A stretch of 17,031 bases of DNA from Thalassiosira profunda (GCA_036939355.1 JALLAP010000248.1:1-17031), one strand, 5' to 3'; positions 1 through 8,406 are shown, counted from the first letter of the stretch. Notes: generated by a model from the letters alone, not told the origin. Translations and numbers: made by a program.

Positions 1-1976
1 TTTTCGTAGTGAATCTGGAGGTTGTCGTGGACGGCCCTCTCCTTGTTCATCTGCACCAGCATCGCCTCCTTCTGCTCGATGGTGGCGCTGACGCCCGAAA
101 GCTCGGTGGTGAGCACTTCGTTGCGCGCAGTATCCTCTTCTGCCATTGCCCCGGCGAGCGCATCTCCATCCTTTGCAAGGGTCTCCTCAATGTTGCTGAG
201 GTCGCCATTGCTGGCGAGAATGGCTCCGGCCGTAGCCCGGGCCACTGCAGCCTCTGTCCGAGCTTCAAGCAGCTCGGCCTTGGACTCGGCCAGCTGATTG
301 CGAAGCTGGCTCACAACGCCCTCGTTGGCCGCAATGTCGTCGTCCGAGAGGTCGACGCCCTGCGATTTGGCAAGCTGGGCAATGGCCTCAGATTTGGCCT
401 GCCACTTGTCGGCCCGCAGCGACGCCTCCAGTACTTCCTTGGCGTGGCCCTGCGAACGGCCCTTCAGCAGCTCGTTCTCGGCGAGGAGAGAAGAGCACTG
501 CGCCTGCAGCCGAGAGGTCGCCTCCATGTTATCAGTGGAAAGCATGCCTCTTGCCGCAGAGAAGCGGCCATCGCCACTGCCTCCTCCCGCATTGGACACG
601 ATCATCTTGGACTCCATCCGCGCCAATTCTAGCTTCAGCTGTTGGTTCTCGCGACGCAAAGCGGCCGCCTCGCTCGCCGACAGACCGGCCGACACGACGT
701 TGCGCACGGCCGAGTTCTTGATGTTGCGCGTGCGCTCGGCGTACCGGAGGGTGTTGATGCTCTCCTCAATATTCGATTCGGCTGGCGAAATGCACGCAAT
801 CATCACCGTGCGCGAGTTGCCGCCCAGCGAATCCTGCAGCAGCCTAGTCAGCTTGGAATCGCGGTACGGAATGTGCGCGTGATTGCTACTGCCACCACCC
901 CGCTGTCCCACCTCCGACAGCGCGCTTACCACCTGCCCCAACACGAACAATCCTTTGTTGATGTTGATGCCCTCCTTCATCCTCGACCCCTCCGCGCCGG
1001 TGCGCTTGAGGCGCTCCGAACCGGCGAGGTCCACCAGCGTGAGCTTGGCCTTCATCCCCTGGCTGGAGGAACGGGGACTCTCAGAGTCCTCGCCGGTGCC
1101 GTCCAAGTTGGGAGCGATGGTCACGGTCAAGGTACAAATGGCATGACTCCGTGAGCTGACCGAGTTCATGTGCGTGCTCCCGGTGGCGCGCTTGGCGCTC
1201 GCCTTCTCCATCAGCGCCCGGACCTCTTCCGGAGATCCGACGGCAAAGTGCTTGAGGTTGGGGATGACGACGCCCTCCGTCTTGGAATCGCGGACCTGCA
1301 ACGTGGCGTTGGCTGCCGAGGGATCGTCATTCAGGAGGTCAACCGCCTGCTCGTTGTAGATTTCCAGGTAGCTCATCGTGACCTTGACGCGCTCGTCTCC
1401 GTTGGGCAGCGAGTTTTTGGCCCGGAAGAGGTCGTACACGGCCCGAGCGATCACACCCTCCGACGCCGGGCCAACCGTGCTGCCATCCGTGCCCATCGTA
1501 AACGTCTTTCCAGATCCAGTCTGCCCGTACGCCAAAATAGTGGCGTTGAAGCCCTTGAAGATGCTGCCGTTGATCATGTCCCCGCAAGTGCTCTGATAAA
1601 CCTCTTGCTGCGTGGCCGACGGAGCGAAGACCGAATCGAACTCGAACTTCCTCCGCTCGTTCGCACCGCCCAGAGCGTCGTCGGGGGAGGCGACGCTGAT
1701 TCCGTTGAGGGTGGGGTGGGCCAGGATCGACTCGGCGCTGTTCTCGTCGAGCTCTTTGGCCGAGAGAGGACGAACACGTGCAACCACTCTGACGTTTTGA
1801 TCAGAGGCGTTGGTCGGCGTGGGCGCCGTGCGAATGGCGCGGGGCGGGTGGCTGGCGAAGCCACCGTTGACTGGCGCCGTGATGGGGCGGCCACGGCCCG
1901 CGCTGCCGGCCGAGGAGGCCGACGAGGCCGAGGATGTGGAGGCCCGCGACGGCGGGCAATCGTCGTCGATTTCCAT
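1..1976 (-). CDS. Kinesin motor protein, kinesin-4-like (partial, C-terminus off the left edge)
   Basis: The minus strand is open from the ATG at 1976 to base 1, giving 658 residues with no stop. Residues 1-60 are a Ser/Ala-rich head; the motor domain spans about 61-421. Visible motifs are NVRVVARVRPL at 61, the P-loop GQTGSGKT at 151-158, switch I NSVSSRSH at 271-278 and switch II DLAGSE at 316-321, so it should be an active ATP-driven microtubule motor. The stretches EGININKGL, HIPYRDSKLTRLLQDSLGG and ESINTLRYAERTRNIKN resemble the kinesin-4 group (KIF4/KIF21), which acts on spindle midzones or in cilia; the subfamily is my inference from motif likeness. From about residue 430 the sequence is Glu/Lys/Ala/Leu-rich and looks like coiled coil. 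The gene is divergent from the zinc-knuckle gene at 2461. No intron is needed in the visible part. Confidence 0.93.
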   Translation of the reverse strand, partial: MEIDDDCPPSRASTSSASSASSAGSAGRGRPITAPVNGGFASHPPRAIRTAPTPTNASDQNVRVVARVRPLSAKELDENSAESILAHPTLNGISVASPDDALGGANERRKFEFDSVFAPSATQQEVYQSTCGDMINGSIFKGFNATILAYGQTGSGKTFTMGTDGSTVGPASEGVIARAVYDLFRAKNSLPNGDERVKVTMSYLEIYNEQAVDLLNDDPSAANATLQVRDSKTEGVVIPNLKHFAVGSPEEVRALMEKASAKRATGSTHMNSVSSRSHAICTLTVTIAPNLDGTGEDSESPRSSSQGMKAKLTLVDLAGSERLKRTGAEGSRMKEGININKGLFVLGQVVSALSEVGQRGGGSSNHAHIPYRDSKLTRLLQDSLGGNSRTVMIACISPAESNIEESINTLRYAERTRNIKNSAVRNVVSAGLSASEAAALRRENQQLKLELARMESKMIVSNAGGGSGDGRFSAARGMLSTDNMEATSRLQAQCSSLLAENELLKGRSQGHAKEVLEASLRADKWQAKSEAIAQLAKSQGVDLSDDDIAANEGVVSQLRNQLAESKAELLEARTEAAVARATAGAILASNGDLSNIEETLAKDGDALAGAMAEEDTARNEVLTTELSGVSATIEQKEAMLVQMNKERAVHDNLQIHYE

Positions 1977-2067
1977 GTTATTTATTTTCTAGAAGCGCGC
2001 CGTTTGTGGCTTCGTTACTGAACGATGCTGCACCAGTTCTGAGCGCCATTGGCATTGCCCCCACACT

Positions 2068-2105
2068 GCCTTTGCGTTGCGCCGAACAATGAGCCTTTGC
2101 GTTGC
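2068..2105. repeat. 13-bp direct repeat, two copies
   Basis: The sequence gcctttgcgttgc occurs at 2068-2080 and again at 2093-2105, a 25-bp period. It lies 92-129 bp upstream of the kinesin start codon. It could be a duplicated regulatory element or a chance local duplication. Confidence 0.7.
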
Positions 2106-2224
2106 CTGCGCCAAGAGAGCTCGGCGACCGACCGCCCGGGTCGGCACACATCTCGTGAGCGATATTTTTTCGCTTTTGCTCTCGAGTCACGAATCCAAGT
2201 CACGGATGAATATGTGCCATAGTA

Positions 2225-2272
2225 GGAATTAGTACATATATATGTATGTAGCCCGTAGGAAGTACTAATTCC
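2225..2272. repeat. 11-bp perfect inverted repeat with AT-rich centre
   Basis: The left arm ggaattagtac (2225-2235) is the exact reverse complement of the right arm gtactaattcc (2262-2272). The 26-bp spacer includes atatatatgtatgt. It lies about mid-way in the divergent intergenic region. It could be a dyad binding site, a short hairpin in a 5' UTR, or the remnant of a small inverted-repeat element. Confidence 0.75.
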
Positions 2273-2460
2273 GTTCGGACGGGGGATGACAGTTGTTGAG
2301 CACATCAAACAACCCTCGATCGCCTCGCCGCCCTCGCCGCTCTTGCCGCTTGCTTGCGTGCCATCCAGGCTTGACGCTTGACGCCGCTTGCTCTCACATT
2401 TCCAGTTCACCAGCACCGTTTGCCTTCCTTTGCACACACCGGGAGTTCACCACCGCAATC

Positions 2461-3408
2461 ATGGCGCCGCCTCGCCAGCCGGGGAGGAAACGAGAGCCCG
2501 GGCAATCGCTGCCCCGCGGCCACCGAGTCTGCAACGTCGAAGGGTGCGGCAACAACGCCAAGCAGGGAGGCGTCTGCATTCGCCACGGCGCCCGCGTCGC
2601 CCCCGCCAAGAAGTGCGGCGTCCCGGGCTGCAACTCCAGCGTCAAGCGCGCCGGACTGTGCCTCCGTCACGGCGGAAAGCTCCCGCCGTGCACCGTCGTC
2701 GGGTGTGCGAACGACGCCAACACGGTCGATGGGCTGTGCGTCAAGCACGGCGGGCGGCAGCAGTGCAGCACCAAGGGCTGCGACAACCTGGCGAAGAAGG
2801 GTGGGGTCTGCTGCAAGCACGGCGCGCAGCCCAAGCCCATCTGCAAGGTGGACGGCTGCACCACCCTCTCGTACACGCGCGGCGTCTGCATCAAACACGG
2901 CGCCAAGACGTACAAGTACGTTTGCAGCTACGGGGACTGCCAGAACCGGCCCAAACTCAAGGGCGTGTGCAAACGGCACGGAGACGAGTGGCGGGTGTGC
3001 AAGCATAATGGGTGCGAGCACATTGCGCGAAAGGGAGGCGCCTGCACGAGGCACACTCCCAAGACGGAGTCTCTGGCGGAGCAAGCGATCGGGGGTGACG
3101 GCGGTGCGTCCATCAGCTTGGCGCAGAGAGACGGGCTGTGTCGGACAGTCTCTGCCGAGAGGGATGTCGCCGCTGAAGACGCGGCCGCTCTTCTTGTTCA
3201 GCTGCACGGCGCCAATACATCGAGCAGCTTGGCCGAGGGTGACGACCTGTGCCGGACGGTCAGCGAAGAAGCTGCAACCGATTGCAGCTATCAAGGAAAG
3301 AAACGTGCAACAACGGAGCAGGGAACATCGGTGATGGAAGACATTGGGCCGCCGAAGAAGCGGGTCCTTCGCGAGCCAAACGCCGCGAATTCAATGATGA
3401 GTGTATGA
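2461..3408 (+). CDS. Seven-repeat zinc-knuckle protein (WRKY19-like C-x4-C-x9-C-x2-H repeats)
   Basis: The product has 315 residues. Residues 24-198 hold seven tandem repeats of about 25 residues with the pattern C-x4-C-x9(10)-C-x2-H, usually ending GVCxxHG. Each could bind one zinc. This repeat is common in stramenopile proteins often labelled 'WRKY19-like'; no WRKY motif is present here, so that name should not be read as function. A classical-looking nuclear localisation signal, PPKKRV, sits at 297-302, so a nuclear, perhaps nucleic-acid-binding role is inferred. Between them, a 15-residue motif of form SLAxxDxLCRTVSxE occurs twice (219-233 and 256-270). I chose the ATG at 2461 because its context (caatcATGG) is strong and the repeats start soon after; an in-frame extension to 2293 is possible. 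The gene converges on the formin gene, with 76 bp between the stops. Confidence 0.88.
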   Translation: MAPPRQPGRKREPGQSLPRGHRVCNVEGCGNNAKQGGVCIRHGARVAPAKKCGVPGCNSSVKRAGLCLRHGGKLPPCTVVGCANDANTVDGLCVKHGGRQQCSTKGCDNLAKKGGVCCKHGAQPKPICKVDGCTTLSYTRGVCIKHGAKTYKYVCSYGDCQNRPKLKGVCKRHGDEWRVCKHNGCEHIARKGGACTRHTPKTESLAEQAIGGDGGASISLAQRDGLCRTVSAERDVAAEDAAALLVQLHGANTSSSLAEGDDLCRTVSEEAATDCSYQGKKRATTEQGTSVMEDIGPPKKRVLREPNAANSMMSV

Positions 3409-3484
3409 GAAGGCAATCCGAACTGTAACAGGCAGGCCGTTGTACAGGGCACGTGTAAAGCATAACTTTAGGAGAAGCTACTAT

Positions 3485-6400
3485 CTAGAGCAGTTCGAAA
3501 TGCACACATTTCTTCTTCGCCAAAGAGTCCCTCCGTTGCTTTGCCTTCTCCTTCCTGATGAGCTGTTCTTTGGACTTGTCGACGAGGCGGGAGAACTCCA
3601 GCAATACTCCAAAGATCGTACTTGCCTTGCACGTCTTGGAATCCTCCGCAAAGAAGTAGCACAGCCGCTGCACCTTCCCTTCCACTGATTTGAAAAGAGT
3701 GTCGAGGTCGTCTATTTCTCCGGCGGCCTTCTGGAGAAAGGGCACGAGTTTTTGCAGAAACAACGAAGGAGCTTCATCAGCGTCTTTCGATTTCTCTGCT
3801 TCGATCGAGCGTTCGATGCCCTCTGCGCCATTTTGGATCTCCCGGAGCGAGATGTTAAGATCATCGAGGTCCAACCTCACGGCCTCGCGCACTGCCGGCA
3901 TGTCCGATTGAAACTCGATGATATCAAGCTTCTCATTCAGAGCTGTTGATACGAGCAGGTCCAGCACGGTCGTTGTGCCGTCACTTCCCTTCTTCCGGGC
4001 AGTCTTGATCAATGAATCCAGGGTGATACCGCGGGCTTGCGGCTTGCCGGCACTCTCGTTCATCAAGTTACCAAATGCCAGCAGCTTCCGAAGCACGGCA
4101 GCCAACCTTCGAGACTCGATCACTTCGTCGCAGGCCCTTGCGAGCAAGTTGAGCGACGCAGTCAGCGACTGGGCGAGTTCGTCAAACTGGAGCGTATACC
4201 TGAAAGCAGACAGCTTCTGCGGAAATCGCGGCACCCTCATGATCGAGAGGAACCAAAGCTCTGCTCGCCCAAGCCCATCCTGCTGCCCATTGAATCGCTC
4301 CAGGCTGTTGAGCTCCTCTGGCTTTGGGAGAAGCAGCTGCATGTTGCTCAATTTCTCAACGTCAAGGTGCTGGCCGTCGAGAGCTGCCACCGCTTGGCAC
4401 AAGTCGTCGAAGTTGGAGAACTTTCGAAACTGCGCCAGCGAAATGGCAATGTTGTTTGCCCGCTTTGGATCGATGAGACTCGTTGGCGTGCTGCTGGTCT
4501 TTCTCTTGACGGCGACCTTTTTCTTCGCTGCGCCATTGGCGTTGACCGGCGAGACGCCAAACAGTGACTCGAGTCTTTCGATCTCCGCCTGCTTGATGTC
4601 GTCCTCTGCATTGCTTTCGGAGGCCCAGAGCGAGTTACCGAGCTTGTCGTCATCGACCGTTTGCCAATGAACCTTCTGCATTGCCCTCGAGGCCCTCCTG
4701 CGACCCCGCTGTGGCGTTGGAAATGCCCTCGCTGGCGTCCGGCCAGACGGCTGAAGCCCGTACGCAAGCTTCTCCCTATCAACGCCATCCTGCGACATCT
4801 TCGTCACAACCGCCGCCAACGGAACCCCAACAGATTCCATCTTCGTGTATTTTAGGAACGCATCATCCTTCTTGATGTCCGCTTTTGATACAGTGTTGGA
4901 TGGCTGCTGCTTCCGTGTTGAGGACGGCGTTCTGAGCTGCGGTGCTAGCGGAAGTGAGGCAGGCGCAGGCGTAGATACCAAGCCATGACATTCTTTGAAT
5001 AAGGCAATCTTGGTGGCATCGACTCCTTCCTGCTTCAATTTGTGCGCCACTGCAGCGGCAGGGACCCCCATCTTTGCCATTTTCATGTACTTCGCCAGCG
5101 CCGGGTCTGTCATCAAGCTCTCCTTTGTTGGCTTCCCAGGTGTTTGCGGCACAGCACGTGAAGTCGATGGGCTTGGCTGGCTCGATAACGCAACTTTGGC
5201 AGCGCCTTCTTCCTTGCCATTTGGCGACGCAGTCTTCATAGTTTCAATGGTCTCGTCCGACATACCCTCCTGCTTCATTTTGTGGCAAACTGACAGCAAG
5301 GGCACGCCAAACGAGAGCATGCGCCGATATTTCGCAAGGGCCTCGTCCGTTTTAGCGGATTTCGCAGGAGACACCGGTTTCTCTTCCATTGCTGAGGCAG
5401 GTTCATCGTCAATTGCTGCATCTGCGGAACACGATTGAGCACGCGATTTTATCTGCCCCAGTAGCATGCTCTTGGGATCGGGTTCGATCTGAACGCCCAA
5501 TGGCTTTGCCGACGATTGAGCGCGGGAGTTTATCTGCGCCAATAGCAGGTTCTTCGGATCAGGGGGAACCGTTGGGGTTTCCACTGGATCGCTGTCTGGC
5601 ATAGTTGGCGCAGTTTCGATGGCGCTTGGAGTGTTCGCCACGGAGCGAGATCGTATTTGAGCCAGGAGCATGCTCTTGGGGTCAGCTGACTCGACTGAAA
5701 GCACCACATTTTCCTCAGAGCGAGATTTGATCTGAGCGAGGAGCAAGCTCTTGGGGCCCGCTTTCTTCTCGCCACTGTTTTGCTTTGCCACAGGTGTCGC
5801 TGAGCCCAAGTTCACCTCCTTCGCAACTCCTTGTTCGCTAGGAGCAGCCGTCGACTGATTCCGAGGTGTAGTTGTTGTGTTCATCCCTCCTGATTCACTG
5901 CCCTCTTTGGCGTCACCGAAGCTGAGTCTCTGGCTGGTGGCGCCTGCACTGGGAGACACGCGAACGGAGGATGGCACTCGAGATGCACTCGATGGCGACA
6001 TGGTCCCACGTTGCGGAATGGCCGTCAGCCTTTTTGTGTGCGATCCAGGGGTGGACGGCGCAGACCCAGCTACACGTCGATCGTGATTCTGCCCAATCGC
6101 AGACGACGGCGAGCCGGGAAGAGGCGGCTGAGGCGTGGGCATCGGCGCCAATCTTGGGTCCTCCCACGTACTGTCGTCTTTGTCTACATTGTAATAGTAG
6201 GGATGTCCATCGTGCTGGTAAATCTTCCACAAATCACCACCGTGCCAGAACTCTCTTTGGTCTGAGTTGTTGTCATAGTCATTTCGATGCTGCCCTGTGC
6301 TGCGAGCAGGAGTGCCGAATCTCACGTGATTTTGTTGCGGAGCGTATTGGCTGCCAGCAGTTCCGCTGGGGGCCAACCGATGAAACGGCCCCACGATTGG

Positions 6401-8038
6401 CGAGTGGTTGATTTGAGGCCAATGCGAGTATTGTGAATGAAGAGGCACGGCACTCCCCGCAAGGGCTGGCGATCCACCGTAGTAGTTTGGTTGCATTGGA
6501 AATTGCATTGCTGGCGAAACCAAGCTGCCAACGTAGGGCGACCCATTCAGGTAGTCGGTGCGGAAGGACGCCCGGTTCGTAGGCGACACCGAATACGTAT
6601 TTAGACCCCTGAACATGTCGTCACCACTGAGGCTGCTGTCGGTTTCGTCGTCGTAGCTGCCATAGCTCTCTCCCTCTGACACGTCGTACTCGAGCAACAG
6701 ACTCATCAATCGCTCGCTTCGAGACTTTGATGCCAAGTTGTAACAGTTGGCGCCCCCAGTTGTCTCTGCCGCCACGTTGGCCCCGGCGCGAAGGAGGATC
6801 TTGACGCAGTCCATTTTGTTCGCTTTCACGGCGAGATGTAATGCTGTCCAGCCATCGTGCGAGAGCACCTCAAGATACTCGCCCGCGCCTGAGTCGAGAG
6901 CAAGCGCAAGACATTCTTCCTGCCCCGCACTTGATGCACAATGCAGCACTGTTTTGCCCCGGCCATCAATGAGGCCGAGATTTGCGCCGTGTTCGATCAG
7001 CAGCTCCATAATTTCGGTCGAACCACAGCGGGCCGCAACGTGGATTGGCGCTTCTCCCGTATCGTCTTCGTGATTCGCAATGATTCTGTCTGCGCCAGAG
7101 GTCTCTGCTGTCTCGAGAATGAGTTGTACAATGCTGGCCTGACCTGCCGACACTGCAGTTTGCAAGGCCGTCTTTCCAAAGGCAGGATGCGGATCGTTGC
7201 GTGCATTGTAGGGCGCCAGCAGAGCCAGCCGCGCGACGTCGAATAGACCCAGCCTACACGCAATAAGGAGGACCGTGTCGCCCGAGGGCTCCTCCATAAA
7301 GTCTACGGGGCAACCGGTGTCGAAAAGATAGCGAAGCGTGCCAACGTCGCCCCCTTTTGCGGCCGAAAAGAGAGCATTGCCGTGCAGCTTCTCGTCCCAC
7401 CGGCAGGTTGTCTGCACTGTGGACGCGAGCGAGGACGTGATGGAGCCCAGCTGCCGCGCATCCTGCTTTCTGTGGAAATTGTCGAGCATTATCTGGAGTG
7501 ACTCCTGCCAAGCGGCCGCCAGCTTTGCATCCTTCTGGGGATTGTCGGACGATACAAAAAAGTCCACCGTTCTCGTCTCGGACTCCAACGAGAAGCAACA
7601 CGATTCGTGCGGAACGCTCAAACCACCATTCTTAGCCTTGAAGGCCTGAAACGCGGCAGTGCGGCTCCCGCCAACGACCCGGACAATGTCCTGGACCAGC
7701 AGCACGCTCGCGTCACCACCGCGAGCTTTCTTGAACGGAGATCCGAAGGATGACCGTCGCTGCTGCTCGGGATTCTCCAATGGGGACGATTTCGGATCGT
7801 CCCACACGAGTGCCAGGGGTGACGCCGCACGGACGGTGTAATATTTCTTTGTAGCGTCGGGTTGGGAATCGACCAGCGCCACTTCCACCCACGCACCAGC
7901 GTCGCTCGAGTGGGGCTTTAGCCGAAGATAGCGGCGCTTTGCCGCACCAAAGGTATGATAAGGCACTTTGTACAAGCTCCCCCCATCGCCTCCGCCCCAC
8001 AACAGGCTCGGAACCAGCAGGGGAGGGGCGGACGCCAT
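3485..8038 (-). CDS. Multidomain formin: PH-like, ankyrin, WW, LLAQIKSR repeats, WASHC3-like motifs, FH2
   Basis: A single uninterrupted frame encodes 1517 residues, counted from the ATG at 8038 (gaaATGG context). In order: a PH-like domain at about 17-189 (ending in a long helix, AAWQESLQIML); ankyrin repeats at about 219-452; a Ser/Pro/Gly-rich linker; a WW domain at 603-630 with W604, the Tyr block YYYN, W625 and P628; four PKxxLLxQIxSR motifs at 762-773, 787-798, 828-839 and 855-866; three WASHC3 (CCDC53)-like KYxKMxxxGVP motifs with Tyr at 904, 984 and 1064; and an FH2 domain at about 1113-1507. FH2 hallmarks are KVHWQTV (W1125), KRANNIAI, AFGNLMN and the TLDSLIKTARKKGSDGTTTVLDLLV helix. 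FH2 domains dimerise and nucleate and elongate actin filaments; PH suggests membrane association, and ankyrin and WW suggest protein scaffolding. I see no polyproline FH1 region. The closing residues are Lys/Arg-rich. The domain order is seen directly; its function as a membrane-linked actin nucleator is inferred. Confidence 0.9.
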   Translation of the reverse strand: MASAPPLLVPSLLWGGGDGGSLYKVPYHTFGAAKRRYLRLKPHSSDAGAWVEVALVDSQPDATKKYYTVRAASPLALVWDDPKSSPLENPEQQRRSSFGSPFKKARGGDASVLLVQDIVRVVGGSRTAAFQAFKAKNGGLSVPHESCCFSLESETRTVDFFVSSDNPQKDAKLAAAWQESLQIMLDNFHRKQDARQLGSITSSLASTVQTTCRWDEKLHGNALFSAAKGGDVGTLRYLFDTGCPVDFMEEPSGDTVLLIACRLGLFDVARLALLAPYNARNDPHPAFGKTALQTAVSAGQASIVQLILETAETSGADRIIANHEDDTGEAPIHVAARCGSTEIMELLIEHGANLGLIDGRGKTVLHCASSAGQEECLALALDSGAGEYLEVLSHDGWTALHLAVKANKMDCVKILLRAGANVAAETTGGANCYNLASKSRSERLMSLLLEYDVSEGESYGSYDDETDSSLSGDDMFRGLNTYSVSPTNRASFRTDYLNGSPYVGSLVSPAMQFPMQPNYYGGSPALAGSAVPLHSQYSHWPQINHSPIVGPFHRLAPSGTAGSQYAPQQNHVRFGTPARSTGQHRNDYDNNSDQREFWHGGDLWKIYQHDGHPYYYNVDKDDSTWEDPRLAPMPTPQPPLPGSPSSAIGQNHDRRVAGSAPSTPGSHTKRLTAIPQRGTMSPSSASRVPSSVRVSPSAGATSQRLSFGDAKEGSESGGMNTTTTPRNQSTAAPSEQGVAKEVNLGSATPVAKQNSGEKKAGPKSLLLAQIKSRSEENVVLSVESADPKSMLLAQIRSRSVANTPSAIETAPTMPDSDPVETPTVPPDPKNLLLAQINSRAQSSAKPLGVQIEPDPKSMLLGQIKSRAQSCSADAAIDDEPASAMEEKPVSPAKSAKTDEALAKYRRMLSFGVPLLSVCHKMKQEGMSDETIETMKTASPNGKEEGAAKVALSSQPSPSTSRAVPQTPGKPTKESLMTDPALAKYMKMAKMGVPAAAVAHKLKQEGVDATKIALFKECHGLVSTPAPASLPLAPQLRTPSSTRKQQPSNTVSKADIKKDDAFLKYTKMESVGVPLAAVVTKMSQDGVDREKLAYGLQPSGRTPARAFPTPQRGRRRASRAMQKVHWQTVDDDKLGNSLWASESNAEDDIKQAEIERLESLFGVSPVNANGAAKKKVAVKRKTSSTPTSLIDPKRANNIAISLAQFRKFSNFDDLCQAVAALDGQHLDVEKLSNMQLLLPKPEELNSLERFNGQQDGLGRAELWFLSIMRVPRFPQKLSAFRYTLQFDELAQSLTASLNLLARACDEVIESRRLAAVLRKLLAFGNLMNESAGKPQARGITLDSLIKTARKKGSDGTTTVLDLLVSTALNEKLDIIEFQSDMPAVREAVRLDLDDLNISLREIQNGAEGIERSIEAEKSKDADEAPSLFLQKLVPFLQKAAGEIDDLDTLFKSVEGKVQRLCYFFAEDSKTCKASTIFGVLLEFSRLVDKSKEQLIRKEKAKQRRDSLAKKKCVHFELL
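4778..5341 (-). repeat. Three WASHC3-like motifs at an exact 80-residue period within the formin
   Basis: Three copies of a motif of form ALxKYxKMxxxGVPxxxVxxKMxxDG begin near residues 900, 980 and 1060 of the formin. The Tyr residues are at 904, 984 and 1064, an exact 80-residue spacing. The motif resembles the conserved region of WASH complex subunit 3 (CCDC53). The linkers between copies are Ser/Thr/Pro-rich and not alike. Confidence 0.75.
5441..5755 (-). repeat. Four PKxxLLxQIxSR motif repeats within the formin
   Basis: The formin carries four copies of a 12-residue motif: PKSLLLAQIKSR, PKSMLLAQIRSR, PKNLLLAQINSR and PKSMLLGQIKSR. Three of the four are preceded by Asp. Gaps between copies differ (13, 29 and 15 residues), so they are conserved motifs rather than a recent tandem DNA duplication. 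The LLxQI(K/R) core resembles the first helix of WH2 actin-binding motifs, but the following LKKT/V-type linker is absent. Confidence 0.8.
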
Positions 8039-8406
8039 TTCCCCCACTGGCGGTTGATGCTACCACCCTCTAGCACCCAAGCCGTCGATCCGCATCAGCG
8101 TAGCACCTTGTCAAACTTTGGCTAGAACCAGCAGTGCCTCCTATGTAGAGGCAGCTCCAGTCTGCTACTTCCGCTGCTTTCAAAAATTCCCTCATCGAAA
8201 TTTTGAAACAATTCAAACCCAAAATGCCAAGCACTCTCTCCACTCTGAGAAGAGGACTGAACTGGAGCACTGGAGGTATTTGACTGCTCTTCTAGAGCCA
8301 AGGCTTTGATTTGAGGGATGTGCTCTTTGTGTGTCAAGCTGACACAGACGGGCCGTTCTTGCAACACAATCGACACATGTGATGTGCGCAGACTAAACAC
8401 CCGCCT
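8039..8406. other. Intergenic region upstream of the formin and downstream of the PET117-like gene
   Basis: This 368-bp stretch separates two minus-strand genes and should hold the 3' end of the PET117-like transcript and the formin promoter. It is more AT-rich than its surroundings, especially around 8180-8225. I see no coding frame with family character, RNA gene or clear motif. An imperfect AT-rich inverted repeat near 8187-8213 is too weak to call. Confidence 0.5.

Larger units (their letters stand above)
1977..2460. promoter_or_regulatory. Divergent intergenic region between kinesin and zinc-knuckle gene
   Basis: These 484 bp separate two start codons pointing away from each other, so both promoters and 5' UTRs should lie here. 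It contains a 13-bp direct repeat and an 11-bp perfect inverted repeat around an AT-rich core (listed separately). The zinc-knuckle frame is open upstream to 2293 but has no domain-like content there. No coding signal or RNA gene was recognised. Confidence 0.6.

Noticed and set aside
1339..1587. 82-codon minus-strand frame overlapping the kinesin P-loop region
   Set aside because: It is the kinesin sequence read in the wrong frame; the motor motifs are all in the frame starting at 1976.
2293..2460. 56-residue N-terminal extension of the zinc-knuckle protein
   Set aside because: Low-complexity Arg/Pro/Ser sequence with no motif; the ATG at 2461 has a much stronger context. It cannot be excluded without a transcript.
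2407..3294. 295-codon open frame antisense to the zinc-knuckle gene
   Set aside because: It lies fully inside a well-supported gene, shows no domain character, and is explained by GC-rich codon use leaving the opposite strand open.
8039..8047. Three-residue extension of the formin start
   Set aside because: The codon at 8047 is GTG; the ATG at 8038 has a strong Kozak context.
8187..8213. AT-rich imperfect inverted repeat (caaaaatt / aaattttg)
   Set aside because: Imperfect, short and of low complexity; easily a chance event.
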